Assembly: GCA_026707185.1 (NCBI GenBank)
Contig: JAPOXI010000069.1
Span: 1-16,538 of the forward strand
Direction of reading: 5' to 3'
Length of the DNA stretch: 16,538 bases
Source: Chloroflexota bacterium
GTDB taxonomy: Bacteria > Chloroflexota > UBA11872
The position numbers were made by a program, and so were the translations under genes. Below, one piece after another: positions 1-7,705 of the stretch; within the stretch, counting starts at the first letter, position 1, and every line of letters starts with the position of its first letter. The notes below the pieces were generated by a model. The model did no database searches, was not told the DNA's origin, and saw only the letters and a list, made by a program, of their open reading frames with translations.

Positions 1-1610
1 TCCATCCAGCCGTCGAAGCGGCAGCCGCGTTCCCAGGCGCCCTTGATGGCGCGGCCCACGCGCCGGTCGCCAAGGGCCAGCAGGGCCTCGATGTGGCTTT
101 CCTGCGGGTCGTGCCACATGAGATGGATGTTGCGGTCGCGGGCGATGTCGAAGCAGGCCTGCTGCTTGGCGCGAATGGCGTCGCTGCGGTCCTGCGGGTG
201 CCACTGGAACGGCGTGAAGGGCTTGGGGATAAAGGTGGAGACGGTGACGTTGACCTTGGCGCGCTTGCCGTGGTGGCGGCGCCCGACGGCCATGACCCGG
301 TTGGCCAGGTGGGCGATGGCCTGGGCGTCCTCAATCGTCTCGGTGGGCTGGCCGATCATGAAGTAGAGCTTGATGGTGCGGAAACCGCGCTGGAAGGCCA
401 TGTCGCAGGTTTCCAGCAGGTCCTCGTCCGAGATTTCCTTGTTGATGACCCGACGCATGCGGGGGGTGGCGGCCTCGGGGGCAAAGGTGAGGCTGCCGCC
501 GCGCTTGCCGCCGCGCTGCAGGGCATCGGCCACGTCAACGTTGAAGGTCTCGACGCGGGTGGAGGGGATGGAGACGCGGACGTAGTCCTCGGCGGAGTCG
601 TACACCTCGTTGATGACACCATCCAACCCCTCGTAGTCGACGGCATTGAGGGAGAGCAGCGAGACCTCGCTCTGTCCGGTGGCGGTAAGGCATCGGTCCA
701 CGGCCTGCTCCACCAGGTCCTTGCGGCGGTGGCGCACCGGACGGTAGAGGTAGCCGGCCTGGCAGAAGCGACAGGCGCGAGCGCAGCCGCGGTCGAGTTC
801 GACGGCAATGCGGTCGTGCACGACGCCAGTGTTGGGCACAACGGGACTCCGGGGTCCGCTGTAGACATCAATGTCGACGTACTGGCGCTTGATCCGCTCC
901 GGCAGGTCATCGCGCATCCGCCGGTGGCCCAGGAATGCGCCGTCGTCCGCGTACTGGGGCTCATAGAGGCCGGGGGCGTAGATGCCGGGGATGGTGCGGG
1001 CGGCGGCCGCAATGAAGTCGTGGCGCCAACCGGGTTGGGAGCGGTCGAACTCGGCGTGCAGATTGAGCACCTGCTGAAGCAGATCCTCGCCCTCGCCGAC
1101 GGCGATCAGGTCGAAGAAATCGGCCATGGGCTCGGGGTTGGAAACGGCCGAGCCGCCGCCGAGGATTAGCGGGTCGTCATCGGAGCGGTCTACCCGCTCG
1201 ATCGGGATGCCGGCGAGGTCCAGCATCTCCAATACGTTGGTGTTGCCGCTCTCGTAGCTCATGGAGAAGCCGAGGATGTGGAAGTCGCGGAGGGGCCGGC
1301 GCGACTCCCAGCCGAAGAGCGGGAGGTCGTGCGCTCGCATGGCGTCAGCCATGTCGGGCAGGGGGGTGAAGCTGCGGTCGCAGAGGTGCGGGGTGTCGTC
1401 GTTGACCAGCTCGTAGAGCAGGCCCATGGCCAGATTTGACATCCCAATTTCGTAGGCGTCTGGAAAGCAGAGCGCCAGGCGAGTCTGCGCCGAAGCCCAG
1501 TCCTTCTGGCGCGCGTTGTGCTCGCCCGCCAGGTATTGGGCGGGCTTGGTTACGTGGTCGAGTAAGTGCTCAATCTCGACCAATAGAGGCGAGGGGGATT
1601 GAATGGTCAT
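1..1610 (-). CDS. B12-binding-type radical SAM protein (TIGR03960-like), 3' end outside window
   Basis: The frame is open from an ATG at 1610 to the left edge, giving 536 residues of an incomplete protein. Residues about 45-140 resemble the degenerate cobalamin-binding (Rossmann) domain of the TIGR03960 family, with FPDAYEIGMSNL near 49-60 and a conserved ESRRPLRDF at 102-110. I see no DxHxxG cobalamin-ligating motif there. The radical SAM domain follows, with the [4Fe-4S] ligands in CARACRFC (C276, C280, C283), so AdoMet cleavage is expected. Later family-like stretches include TFAPEAATPRMRRVINK and STFIPKPFTPFQW. The function of this family is not established. Members are often followed by, or fused to, a DUF2344 (TIGR03936) domain near ribonuclease G, but that part would lie beyond the edge. 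No strong Shine-Dalgarno sequence precedes the ATG. The divergent amidohydrolase starts 202 bases away. The family call is firm; any substrate is unknown. Confidence 0.88.
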   Translation of the reverse strand, partial: MTIQSPSPLLVEIEHLLDHVTKPAQYLAGEHNARQKDWASAQTRLALCFPDAYEIGMSNLAMGLLYELVNDDTPHLCDRSFTPLPDMADAMRAHDLPLFGWESRRPLRDFHILGFSMSYESGNTNVLEMLDLAGIPIERVDRSDDDPLILGGGSAVSNPEPMADFFDLIAVGEGEDLLQQVLNLHAEFDRSQPGWRHDFIAAAARTIPGIYAPGLYEPQYADDGAFLGHRRMRDDLPERIKRQYVDIDVYSGPRSPVVPNTGVVHDRIAVELDRGCARACRFCQAGYLYRPVRHRRKDLVEQAVDRCLTATGQSEVSLLSLNAVDYEGLDGVINEVYDSAEDYVRVSIPSTRVETFNVDVADALQRGGKRGGSLTFAPEAATPRMRRVINKEISDEDLLETCDMAFQRGFRTIKLYFMIGQPTETIEDAQAIAHLANRVMAVGRRHHGKRAKVNVTVSTFIPKPFTPFQWHPQDRSDAIRAKQQACFDIARDRNIHLMWHDPQESHIEALLALGDRRVGRAIKGAWERGCRFDGWM

Positions 1611-1729
1611 CCGCCAATACTGCCCTATTGGGGCGCTTCTCCGAAGCCATGACCGAGGAGAGGCGCCCGTCCTCTGTTGAATTCTCGTTTTAACCAGGTT
1701 TGCAGCGGGCTGGTCTGCGAGGCGGTGGA

Positions 1730-1748
1730 CACGCTTGTGCTAAGCGTG
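1730..1748. promoter_or_regulatory. Inverted repeat in the divergent intergenic region (possible operator)
   Basis: CACGCTT and AAGCGTG form a perfect 7-base inverted repeat around a 5-base spacer. It lies in the 202-base gap between the divergent radical SAM and amidohydrolase genes, 64 bases before the amidohydrolase ATG. A TAAGAT hexamer at 1773-1778 resembles a -10 box, but I could not find a convincing -35 at the right distance. It could be a repressor site or chance. Confidence 0.25.
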
Positions 1749-1812
1749 ACCAGGGCGACCGCGGCAGGCGGCTAAGATACTGCGCCCGATCGCTGCCATA
1801 GGCACTGCGGCA

Positions 1813-3063
1813 ATGCCTGAGTTGGTCATCCGCGCGTCCACGCTAATCGACGGCACGGGTGCGGAGCCGTGCCATGACGCTGAGGTGGTACTCAGCGGCG
1901 ATGTCATCACGTATGCCGGGCCGGCCCGGCCGCTCGCGGAGGACGCGGACGTGGTGGACTACGGCGACGCCACCATCATGCCGGGCCTGATCGACTGCCA
2001 TTGCCACTTGCAGTTCGGCGCGTATTCCAGCCACGAACGCACGCTGGCAGTCCATAAGTCCGCCTCCAACGAGGACCGTGTTATCACCGCAATCCAGAAC
2101 GCCCAGCGTGCCCTGGCAACCGGGGTGACCACCATGCGCGACACGGGCGGCTACCGGACCCTCAACATGCTGATTCGCGACGCGCAGCGTGCCGGCCAGT
2201 TTCTGGGTCCGCGCCTCATGGTCTGTGGGGCGCCGATCACCACCACCGGTGGACATCTGAATTGGTGCGGCCTGCGCGCCGATTCGCGCGACGAGGTTGT
2301 GCGCGCTGCTCGCCAGATGGTCGAAGCCGGCGCCGACTTCATCAAGGTCATGGCCACCGGCGGCATGATGACGCCCGGCTCCCAGGCCGGGCACTCCCAG
2401 TACGACCTGGAGACGCTGCGCGCGCTGGTTACCGACTCTCATCGGCTCCGGCGTCATGTTGCGGCTCATGTGCTCGGTGCGGACGGTTGCCGCGACGCCA
2501 TTGATGCCGGTGTGGATACGCTGGAGCATTGTTCATGGCTTACGGCTGACGGAGTCCGCGGCCAGTCGGCGATCGACGCCGCGGCCGTCGATCGAATCGA
2601 TGCCACGCATCAGTCTGTCCATATGACGTTGGCGGCCATGAATCGCACCCCGTTCCGCGACATGGCGCACCTGGACGAACTGCCCGCCAACGAGCGCGAG
2701 CGCATCCGCGCTGCGGGCGCAAATTTTCGTTACATGCGCGAGCAAGGTGTGCCGCACGTTGTGTCCACGGACGCCGGCGTAATCGACACGCCATTTCATG
2801 AGTTCCCGCTCTCGGTCATCAGCGCCGTCGTGGCGCTCGATACCACGCCGGTGGACGCTATGCACCTGGTCACCGGCGCCGCCGCCCAAGCCATCGGCCT
2901 CGGCGAGGTGACCGGATCGCTTATCCCAGGACGTCAGGCCGATCTACTGGTGGTCGACGGAGACGCGTCCGAGAACATCTGCAACATTGCCCGCACCGTG
3001 TCTGTCTATCTTGGCGGTCATGAAGTGGTGCGAAAGCGCCGACTGGAAGTACTCGTCAACTAA
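1813..3063 (+). CDS. Metal-dependent amidohydrolase (imidazolonepropionase / Xaa-Pro dipeptidase-like)
   Basis: This 416-residue protein is a complete member of the amidohydrolase superfamily (Amidohydro_1). A small beta-sandwich made of both termini holds a TIM barrel. Metal ligands can be placed: HCH at H63/H65 after MPGLID, the bridging lysine K178 in FIKVMATGG, H219 in VAAHV, H239 in LEHC, and D320 in STDAG. The C-terminal GSLIPGRQADLLVVDGD (368-384) is the usual sheet returning to the sandwich domain. The set K-H-H-D with a carboxylated lysine suggests a binuclear site that hydrolyses a cyclic amide or a dipeptide, but the substrate cannot be read from the sequence. There is no signal peptide, so it should be cytoplasmic. 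The ATG at 1813 gives the expected short N-terminus, though the upstream Shine-Dalgarno sequence is weak. It stands alone, convergent with the aspartate dehydrogenase-like gene. Confidence 0.9.
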   Translation: MPELVIRASTLIDGTGAEPCHDAEVVLSGDVITYAGPARPLAEDADVVDYGDATIMPGLIDCHCHLQFGAYSSHERTLAVHKSASNEDRVITAIQNAQRALATGVTTMRDTGGYRTLNMLIRDAQRAGQFLGPRLMVCGAPITTTGGHLNWCGLRADSRDEVVRAARQMVEAGADFIKVMATGGMMTPGSQAGHSQYDLETLRALVTDSHRLRRHVAAHVLGADGCRDAIDAGVDTLEHCSWLTADGVRGQSAIDAAAVDRIDATHQSVHMTLAAMNRTPFRDMAHLDELPANERERIRAAGANFRYMREQGVPHVVSTDAGVIDTPFHEFPLSVISAVVALDTTPVDAMHLVTGAAAQAIGLGEVTGSLIPGRQADLLVVDGDASENICNIARTVSVYLGGHEVVRKRRLEVLVN

Positions 3064-3081
3064 TCTGCGGATTTGGCTGAC

Positions 3082-3099
3082 GCCGAAGATGCGTTCGGC
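3082..3099. terminator. Small hairpin in the convergent gap
   Basis: GCCGAA and TTCGGC pair perfectly around a 6-base loop, 19 bases after the amidohydrolase stop and between two convergent genes. There is no T-run on either side, so intrinsic termination is doubtful. Confidence 0.3.
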
Positions 3100-3172
3100 T
3101 TGCAACCGCGCCGGACGTTAGCGCGATGACTTGTACTCGCTCTGCCGGGGCTGGCGCGCGCGGATGGCGAGG

Positions 3173-4006
3173 CTACGCGAACCGCAGCGGTGAGCCGAGC
3201 TGTCGCAACAACGCGATAACGCTCTGGGCTGCCAAGGCGCTGGTCTTGGGGTTTGTCTCGCTCGGCCGGTTCTCCAGCCGTAGGCGCATGGTTCCGAAGG
3301 AGCCAAGAGCTTCGACCTCATGCACATTGCCGGGCGCTTCGGGGTCGGCCACTACGGTCACGCGCATACGGTCGGGATCGTCCGCGGCCAGGGCCAGCAA
3401 CGCGGCCACGTTGACGTTCTGAGGAAAGCCGCGCACGGCTTCCCGTGGGCCGCCTGAGAAGATTACGCGTCGCTGGGTCGTGTCCGTCAGGTCAATCCCC
3501 TGCTCCACTACCCAGGGCGCGTCCGCCAGGGCCAGCGGCGGTTTGGTGGTGGTCAGCGTGATCGACGTCACGTCGCCCACACGCGCCGCGCGTACGACGT
3601 CAAGCGCGCCAAGAGCGCCGGACGGCACCCAGATTCGTGCGCCCGAAGCCTGCGCGGCACTCAGCAGCGACTCAAGAAAATCCCCATCCAGCGTCGCGCC
3701 GGCGCTCAACGCCACCAGGTCGACCCCTCGGCTGAGAACTTGCGGCGCAATGACACGGAGAGCGGCCTGTGAGGCGGCTTCGAGTACGGCATCAACTCCA
3801 TTCCAGTTCAGAGTCGCGAGATCGGTGTGAACCGGGACGCCCGCAGCCGCCAGGCGGTCGCGCGTTGGTCCTTCTATCGGTTCAACAACGGCGGCAACTT
3901 CGACTCCCGGCGCCTCGCCCGATCGGACGGCGCGTGCGACTTCGGCTCCGATTGCTCCCAGGCCGGCAATCGCGAGTTGCAGTGGCTGCGCGCCCGAGTG
4001 GCTCAG
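3173..4006 (-). CDS. nadX: L-aspartate dehydrogenase-like (NadX/DUF108) protein, apparent CTG start
   Basis: This 277-residue reading frame matches the aspartate dehydrogenase family from end to end (usual length about 265-270). It has a Rossmann nucleotide-binding turn GLGAIG at about 16-21, SAGATLDG near 101-108, GFPQNVNVAA at 193-202, GNVHEVEA around the expected catalytic histidine (about H229), and the signature NPKTS near 252-256. Family members oxidise L-aspartate to iminoaspartate with NAD(P)+, a feed into NAD synthesis. No nadA or nadC is in the window, so an NAD role is inferred only. From the upstream end of homology there is no ATG, GTG or TTG until a GTG at 3715, which would delete the whole coenzyme fold. 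A CTG at 4006-4004 overlaps the stop of the E3 gene as CTGA, the spacing typical of translationally coupled genes, and I chose it. A sequencing error is the main alternative. Confidence 0.78.
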   Translation of the reverse strand: MSHSGAQPLQLAIAGLGAIGAEVARAVRSGEAPGVEVAAVVEPIEGPTRDRLAAAGVPVHTDLATLNWNGVDAVLEAASQAALRVIAPQVLSRGVDLVALSAGATLDGDFLESLLSAAQASGARIWVPSGALGALDVVRAARVGDVTSITLTTTKPPLALADAPWVVEQGIDLTDTTQRRVIFSGGPREAVRGFPQNVNVAALLALAADDPDRMRVTVVADPEAPGNVHEVEALGSFGTMRLRLENRPSETNPKTSALAAQSVIALLRQLGSPLRFA

Positions 4007-5412
4007 CGTCCGTTCCGCGGCAGCGGCAGGTGGATGGGGGCGTTGATTGCCTGCCAGGCCGATTCGGCGGTGGCTTCGGCGAAGGTCGGGTGCGCATGCA
4101 CGGTCTCACGCAGGTCGTCCAGGGTGGCTTCCAACCGGATGGCCAGCACACCCTCGGCGATGATGTCGCTGGCGCCGGGACCGATGACGTGCATGCCCAG
4201 AATCTCGCCGTACTGCCGGCCTGCCACGATCTTGACGAAGCCGTCAGTGTCGCCGTAGGCGCGAGCGCGACCCAGTGCCTGGAACGGGAACATGCCGATC
4301 TGGATGTCGCCGCGCTCGTCCTTCGCCGCTTCCTCGGTGAGGCCTACGCTGGCGATCTCGGGGTGGGTGAATGTGCAGGCGGGAACGGCGTTGGGCTCGT
4401 AGACCGAGGGGCGCCCCAGCGCATGCTCAGCGGCCACCACGCCCTGGTGGGACGCCACGTGCGCCAGCAGCTTGTCGCCAATCACATCGCCAATGGCGTA
4501 GATGTCTGGCCGGCTGGTCTGCTGATGTTCATTGACGCCGATCCCGCGCGGAGTGAAACGCACGCCGGCCGAATCCAGTCCCACATCGGCCACGTTCGCT
4601 CGACGACCGGTCGCCAGCAGCACGTGCGAGGCCTCCACTAACTCCGACTCGCCGTCCGTCGCCAGCGTCACCTGGAGGTGCGGGTCGGCCTGCGCTATCG
4701 AATCGATCCGCGTGCCCGTGTGGACCCTGACGCCTTGCTGGATCAGGATCTTGCGCATGGCCGCGCTGACGGCCGCGTCCTCGTTGGGCACGACGCGCGG
4801 CAGCATCTCGACGAGAGTGACCTTGCCGCCGAGCAGAGCGAAAAGCGTTGCCCACTCCACGCCCACTGCACCGGCGCCGGCCACCAGGATGTGTTCCGGA
4901 ACTTCATCAAGCTCGAACGCTCCGTCGCTGTCGATGACGCCGGGGAGGTCGACGCCGGGAATCGGTGGGACCGCCGATGACGAGCCGGTGGCCACGATGA
5001 CGGACTTGGCCGTAATGAGTTCGGTGCGATCGGCCAGCGATGCCTCCACGGCGCCGGCCCCCGCCAGACGGCCGGTGCCTTGCAGGACCGTGACCCCGCC
5101 GGCCTTCAAGAGACCCTCAATGCCACGGCCAAGCTGGCGAATGACCCGATCCTTGCGGCGAACCATGGCCGGGTAGTCGGCGGTAACGCCCTTGACCCGC
5201 ACGCCAAAGCTTGACGCCTTCTTGGCCAGCTGAAAGACCTCGGCGCTGCGCAGCAGCGCCTTGGATGGAATGCACCCGCGGTTGAGGCAGACGCCGCCAA
5301 GGCCGCTGTCTTCGACCACGACGACTTGCGCGTCCAGAGCGGCCGCACGAAGCGCCGCGACGTAGCCGCCTGGTCCGCCGCCGATCACACACACGTCCGC
5401 CTGCAGGGGCAT
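4003..5412 (-). CDS. lpdA: Dihydrolipoamide dehydrogenase (E3)
   Basis: This FAD-dependent disulfide oxidoreductase is about 469 residues long and full length. It reoxidises dihydrolipoyl groups of 2-oxoacid dehydrogenase or glycine cleavage complexes and passes electrons to NAD+. Visible features, numbered from a TTG four codons upstream, are GGGPGG (15-20) for FAD, the redox disulfide CLNRGCIPSK (C46, C51), the second Rossmann turn GAGAVGVEWA for NAD, and the FAD-binding YAIGDV. The C-terminal HAHPTFAEA carries the catalytic His445/Glu450 pair donated across the dimer. I prefer the ATG at 5412, which gives MPLQADVCVIGGG; the TTG at 5424 adds four residues. The MBL-fold gene ends 66 bases upstream and the aspartate dehydrogenase-like gene overlaps the stop codon. 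E1 and E2 genes lie 3.7 kb away on the other strand, so this E3 probably serves them. Confidence 0.94.
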   Translation of the reverse strand: MPLQADVCVIGGGPGGYVAALRAAALDAQVVVVEDSGLGGVCLNRGCIPSKALLRSAEVFQLAKKASSFGVRVKGVTADYPAMVRRKDRVIRQLGRGIEGLLKAGGVTVLQGTGRLAGAGAVEASLADRTELITAKSVIVATGSSSAVPPIPGVDLPGVIDSDGAFELDEVPEHILVAGAGAVGVEWATLFALLGGKVTLVEMLPRVVPNEDAAVSAAMRKILIQQGVRVHTGTRIDSIAQADPHLQVTLATDGESELVEASHVLLATGRRANVADVGLDSAGVRFTPRGIGVNEHQQTSRPDIYAIGDVIGDKLLAHVASHQGVVAAEHALGRPSVYEPNAVPACTFTHPEIASVGLTEEAAKDERGDIQIGMFPFQALGRARAYGDTDGFVKIVAGRQYGEILGMHVIGPGASDIIAEGVLAIRLEATLDDLRETVHAHPTFAEATAESAWQAINAPIHLPLPRNGR

Positions 5413-5478
5413 CAGGTCCGCCAATCTGGTTGGGTGGTTAGCGGCATTGTAGGGGTGCGTCGTTTGAGGCCGGTTTCG

Positions 5479-6222
5479 CTAGGCATTGAAGTTCGGCGGA
5501 ATCTCTTCGGCATCAAAGACGCGCAGAGCCGCGTCAACGTGCTGGCGGCCGCGTCGCAGCGAGATGCCGGCATGCCCCGGATACAGCGCTTCAAAGTCCA
5601 TGTCGCCCAGGCGGCGCATCGTGGTGACCAGGTCCTGGATTGAGCAATCGGGGGTGGACAGCAGCAGGATATTGCCGCCATGGAAGACAACGTCGCCGCC
5701 GAACAGCCCGGTACGGTCGTCGCCTTCGAGCAGGTAGGAGAGATGCTCGCGGGCATGGCCGGGGGTGGCGATGGCGGTCAAGCGGGCCTCGCCGAGCTGG
5801 ATCGAATCGCCGCCTGCGATCGAGGACGCCGACGGGCAGGGTGCCAGCCGGTAGTCGGCGGGATAGGTGCCGCCGGCCCTGGCGCGCGGAAGCGAGACGG
5901 CTTCCTCGTCGGCCTGTCGGAGCCAGTCGGCGGCGGTTCCCGGGGCCAGGACTTCGGCTCCGGTCAGCTCGTGCAGCGGGCCCGAGCCGCCGCCGTGGTC
6001 GGCGTGGGCGTGAGTCAGCGCGATCGTTTCGATGTTCGCGGGATTGAATCCCGCCGCCCGCACGTTGGCCAGGATCAGTTCCGGTTCGAGTCCCACGCCC
6101 GCGTCGATGAGCGCCAGCGGGCCACCGCCGTCGACGAGGTAGACGTGGCTGTCGTAGGGGTTGGAGAGGTCGGCGCCGGTAGCTCCGCTGCCAACCAGGT
6201 GCACGCGCTGGGTCAGGCGCAT
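5479..6222 (-). CDS. Metallo-beta-lactamase-fold metal hydrolase
   Basis: This 247-residue protein has the complete metal-binding set of the MBL superfamily: THAHADHGG (H71, H73, D75, H76), H156 in TPGHAREH, D177 in GGDVVF, and H217 in YPGHA. It is of the glyoxalase II-like single-domain kind and should bind two metal ions and hydrolyse a thioester, ester or lactone. The exact substrate is not readable. It has no signal peptide. Its ATG overlaps the stop codon of the M20 gene as TGATG, which fixes the start and argues for coupled translation. An in-frame upstream extension to 6303 would run inside the M20 gene and has no homology-like content. The E3 gene follows after 66 bases. Confidence 0.9.
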   Translation of the reverse strand: MRLTQRVHLVGSGATGADLSNPYDSHVYLVDGGGPLALIDAGVGLEPELILANVRAAGFNPANIETIALTHAHADHGGGSGPLHELTGAEVLAPGTAADWLRQADEEAVSLPRARAGGTYPADYRLAPCPSASSIAGGDSIQLGEARLTAIATPGHAREHLSYLLEGDDRTGLFGGDVVFHGGNILLLSTPDCSIQDLVTTMRRLGDMDFEALYPGHAGISLRRGRQHVDAALRVFDAEEIPPNFNA

Positions 6223-7340
6223 CAGGCGGCGATCGCTCCGAAGGCCTTGCAGACGCCCAGGTAGACGCCGACGGCCTTCTCGAGCTGAGCAATCTCGATC
6301 CACTCATCGTTCGTGTGGGCCTGGGCGATGTCGCCGGGGCCCAGCACGACGGACGGGATGCCGCCGACGCCCGAGAGCATGGCGGCGTCGGTCGCGTAGG
6401 CGACGCCCAGCGGGTCGGGCGACAGCCCGGCGGCGGCAACGGCCTGCTGGGCAGCGCGCACGACCCGGGCGTCGTGCGGGGTCTCGAGCGGGGGAATGTC
6501 CACGAAGGGCGGATCGCGGTCGACGCGGAGTTGCGGGTCGCAGGCCCGAAGGTCGTCCAGTGCAGTGTCAACGTGATGCAGCACCTCGGCGGACGTATCA
6601 CCCGGCACCAGGCGTCGGTCGATCTCGATTTCGCACAGGTCGGGCACGACGTTGACTCCGGCGCCGCCGCGGATGGTGCCGACGTTCCAGGTGGCGTGGC
6701 CGAGCACCGGGTGCGGACGGGCGTCGAGGTGCGGTTCGATGCCGCGAGCGAGTGCGGGCAGCGCCCTGGCCATGTCTTCGATCGCGTTGTGACCCTGCTC
6801 GGGCATGGCGCTGTGCGCGGCGACGCCGTGGGTGCGGACGCGCCAGCGGACGGCGCCCTTTTGGGCGGTGATGATGCGCAACTCGGTTGGCTCGCCGACC
6901 ACGGCCGCGTCGACGGGTGGGCGTCGTTCGGCCATGACGCGCGAACCGATCATGACGATCTCCTCGCCCACGGCCCCGGCCAGGCAGAGGTCCACGGGGA
7001 AGTCGGGATCCGCGGCCGCCACGTGGAGGACGTGCAGCATGGCGGCCATGCAGCCCTTGGGGTCGGCGGAGCCGCGGCCGTAAAGGCGGCCATTGGCGAT
7101 GCGCGGGTTGAGGGCGTCGGGCATCGGGTCCAGGCCGACGGTGTCCAGGTGGCACTCAAACATGAGAGTGGGGCGGTTGCCGCGGCGGATCCAGGCCAGC
7201 AGGTTGGGGCGGCCCGGCTCGACGTCGTACATCTCGATATCGGCGCCGGCGGCACGGGCCAGGTCGGCGACGTGATTGGCCAGGTCCGCCTCGCCCGGCC
7301 CGCCCTCGAGACTGCTATTCACGCTGTTGATCGCGACCAA
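6222..7340 (-). CDS. M20 family deacylase/peptidase (ArgE/DapE-like)
   Basis: This 372-residue protein belongs to the M20 metallopeptidases, which include acetylornithine deacetylase and succinyl-diaminopimelate desuccinylase. Zinc ligands and catalytic residues, counted from the TTG at 7340, are H64 and D66 in CHLDTV, D93 in GRGSADPKG, the E126-E127 pair in VGEE, E150 in VGEPT, and H342 in AHTNDEW. The dimerisation domain sits at about 165-280, opening with THGVAAHSAMPEQG. Either an N-acyl amino acid or a dipeptide could be the substrate; nothing nearby shows arginine or lysine synthesis. The TTG start is uncertain. The frame stays open upstream and encodes IPTSVVDTLAG directly before LVAINSVN, which looks like the missing first helix of the family, but no ATG, GTG or TTG occurs there before a stop. 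It is the first gene of the run that leads into the MBL-fold gene by a TGATG overlap. Confidence 0.88.
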   Translation of the reverse strand: MVAINSVNSSLEGGPGEADLANHVADLARAAGADIEMYDVEPGRPNLLAWIRRGNRPTLMFECHLDTVGLDPMPDALNPRIANGRLYGRGSADPKGCMAAMLHVLHVAAADPDFPVDLCLAGAVGEEIVMIGSRVMAERRPPVDAAVVGEPTELRIITAQKGAVRWRVRTHGVAAHSAMPEQGHNAIEDMARALPALARGIEPHLDARPHPVLGHATWNVGTIRGGAGVNVVPDLCEIEIDRRLVPGDTSAEVLHHVDTALDDLRACDPQLRVDRDPPFVDIPPLETPHDARVVRAAQQAVAAAGLSPDPLGVAYATDAAMLSGVGGIPSVVLGPGDIAQAHTNDEWIEIAQLEKAVGVYLGVCKAFGAIAA

Positions 7341-7705
7341 CCCGGCTAGCGTGTCAACGACGGATGTAGGGATGACCCAACCTCGCGCGGTGTATAGACG
7401 TGCGAGTCTGGCACACGCAGCACTTCAAGACGCACGTGTGCCGATGCCCGGAATTGGGGCGCTACGCTGGCTGCGGACTTGCTTGAAGGCGGACCCGGCC
7501 CTTCCGGTCGTCGCTCTGTTCGGATTCCCAGCATGTTCAGCGGGTTCGCATAAGACTCACGCGCATAGACCGGGGCTGCTTCAGGCCGCCAGCGACACCC
7601 CGCAGTGAGCAGCCCTGGGCTGACATTCCTTTGGTCCGACGGATGCAACTGACGCTCGACTCAGCCCTTCTTGCTGTACGGAAAAGGCGAGCGGGACGCG
7701 GACGG
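7341..7705. other. Intergenic region between gpsA and the M20 gene
   Basis: These 365 bases separate the gpsA stop from the M20 start. The last 85 or so are open in the M20 frame and may encode its true N-terminus. In the remainder I see no convincing gene, tRNA, clear promoter or strong terminator. The short open frames there have no family-like motifs. Confidence 0.5.

Noticed and set aside
93..1169. A 358-codon open frame on the plus strand
   Set aside because: It is antisense to the radical SAM gene, which carries the CxxxCxxC cluster; the plus-strand product is low complexity.
3769..4641. A 290-codon open frame on the plus strand over the nadX-lpd junction
   Set aside because: It is antisense to two genes with clear catalytic motifs, and its translation has no recognisable fold.
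7346..7648. A 100-residue minus-strand frame between gpsA and the M20 gene
   Set aside because: It overlaps the probable M20 N-terminus in another frame and shows no motifs.
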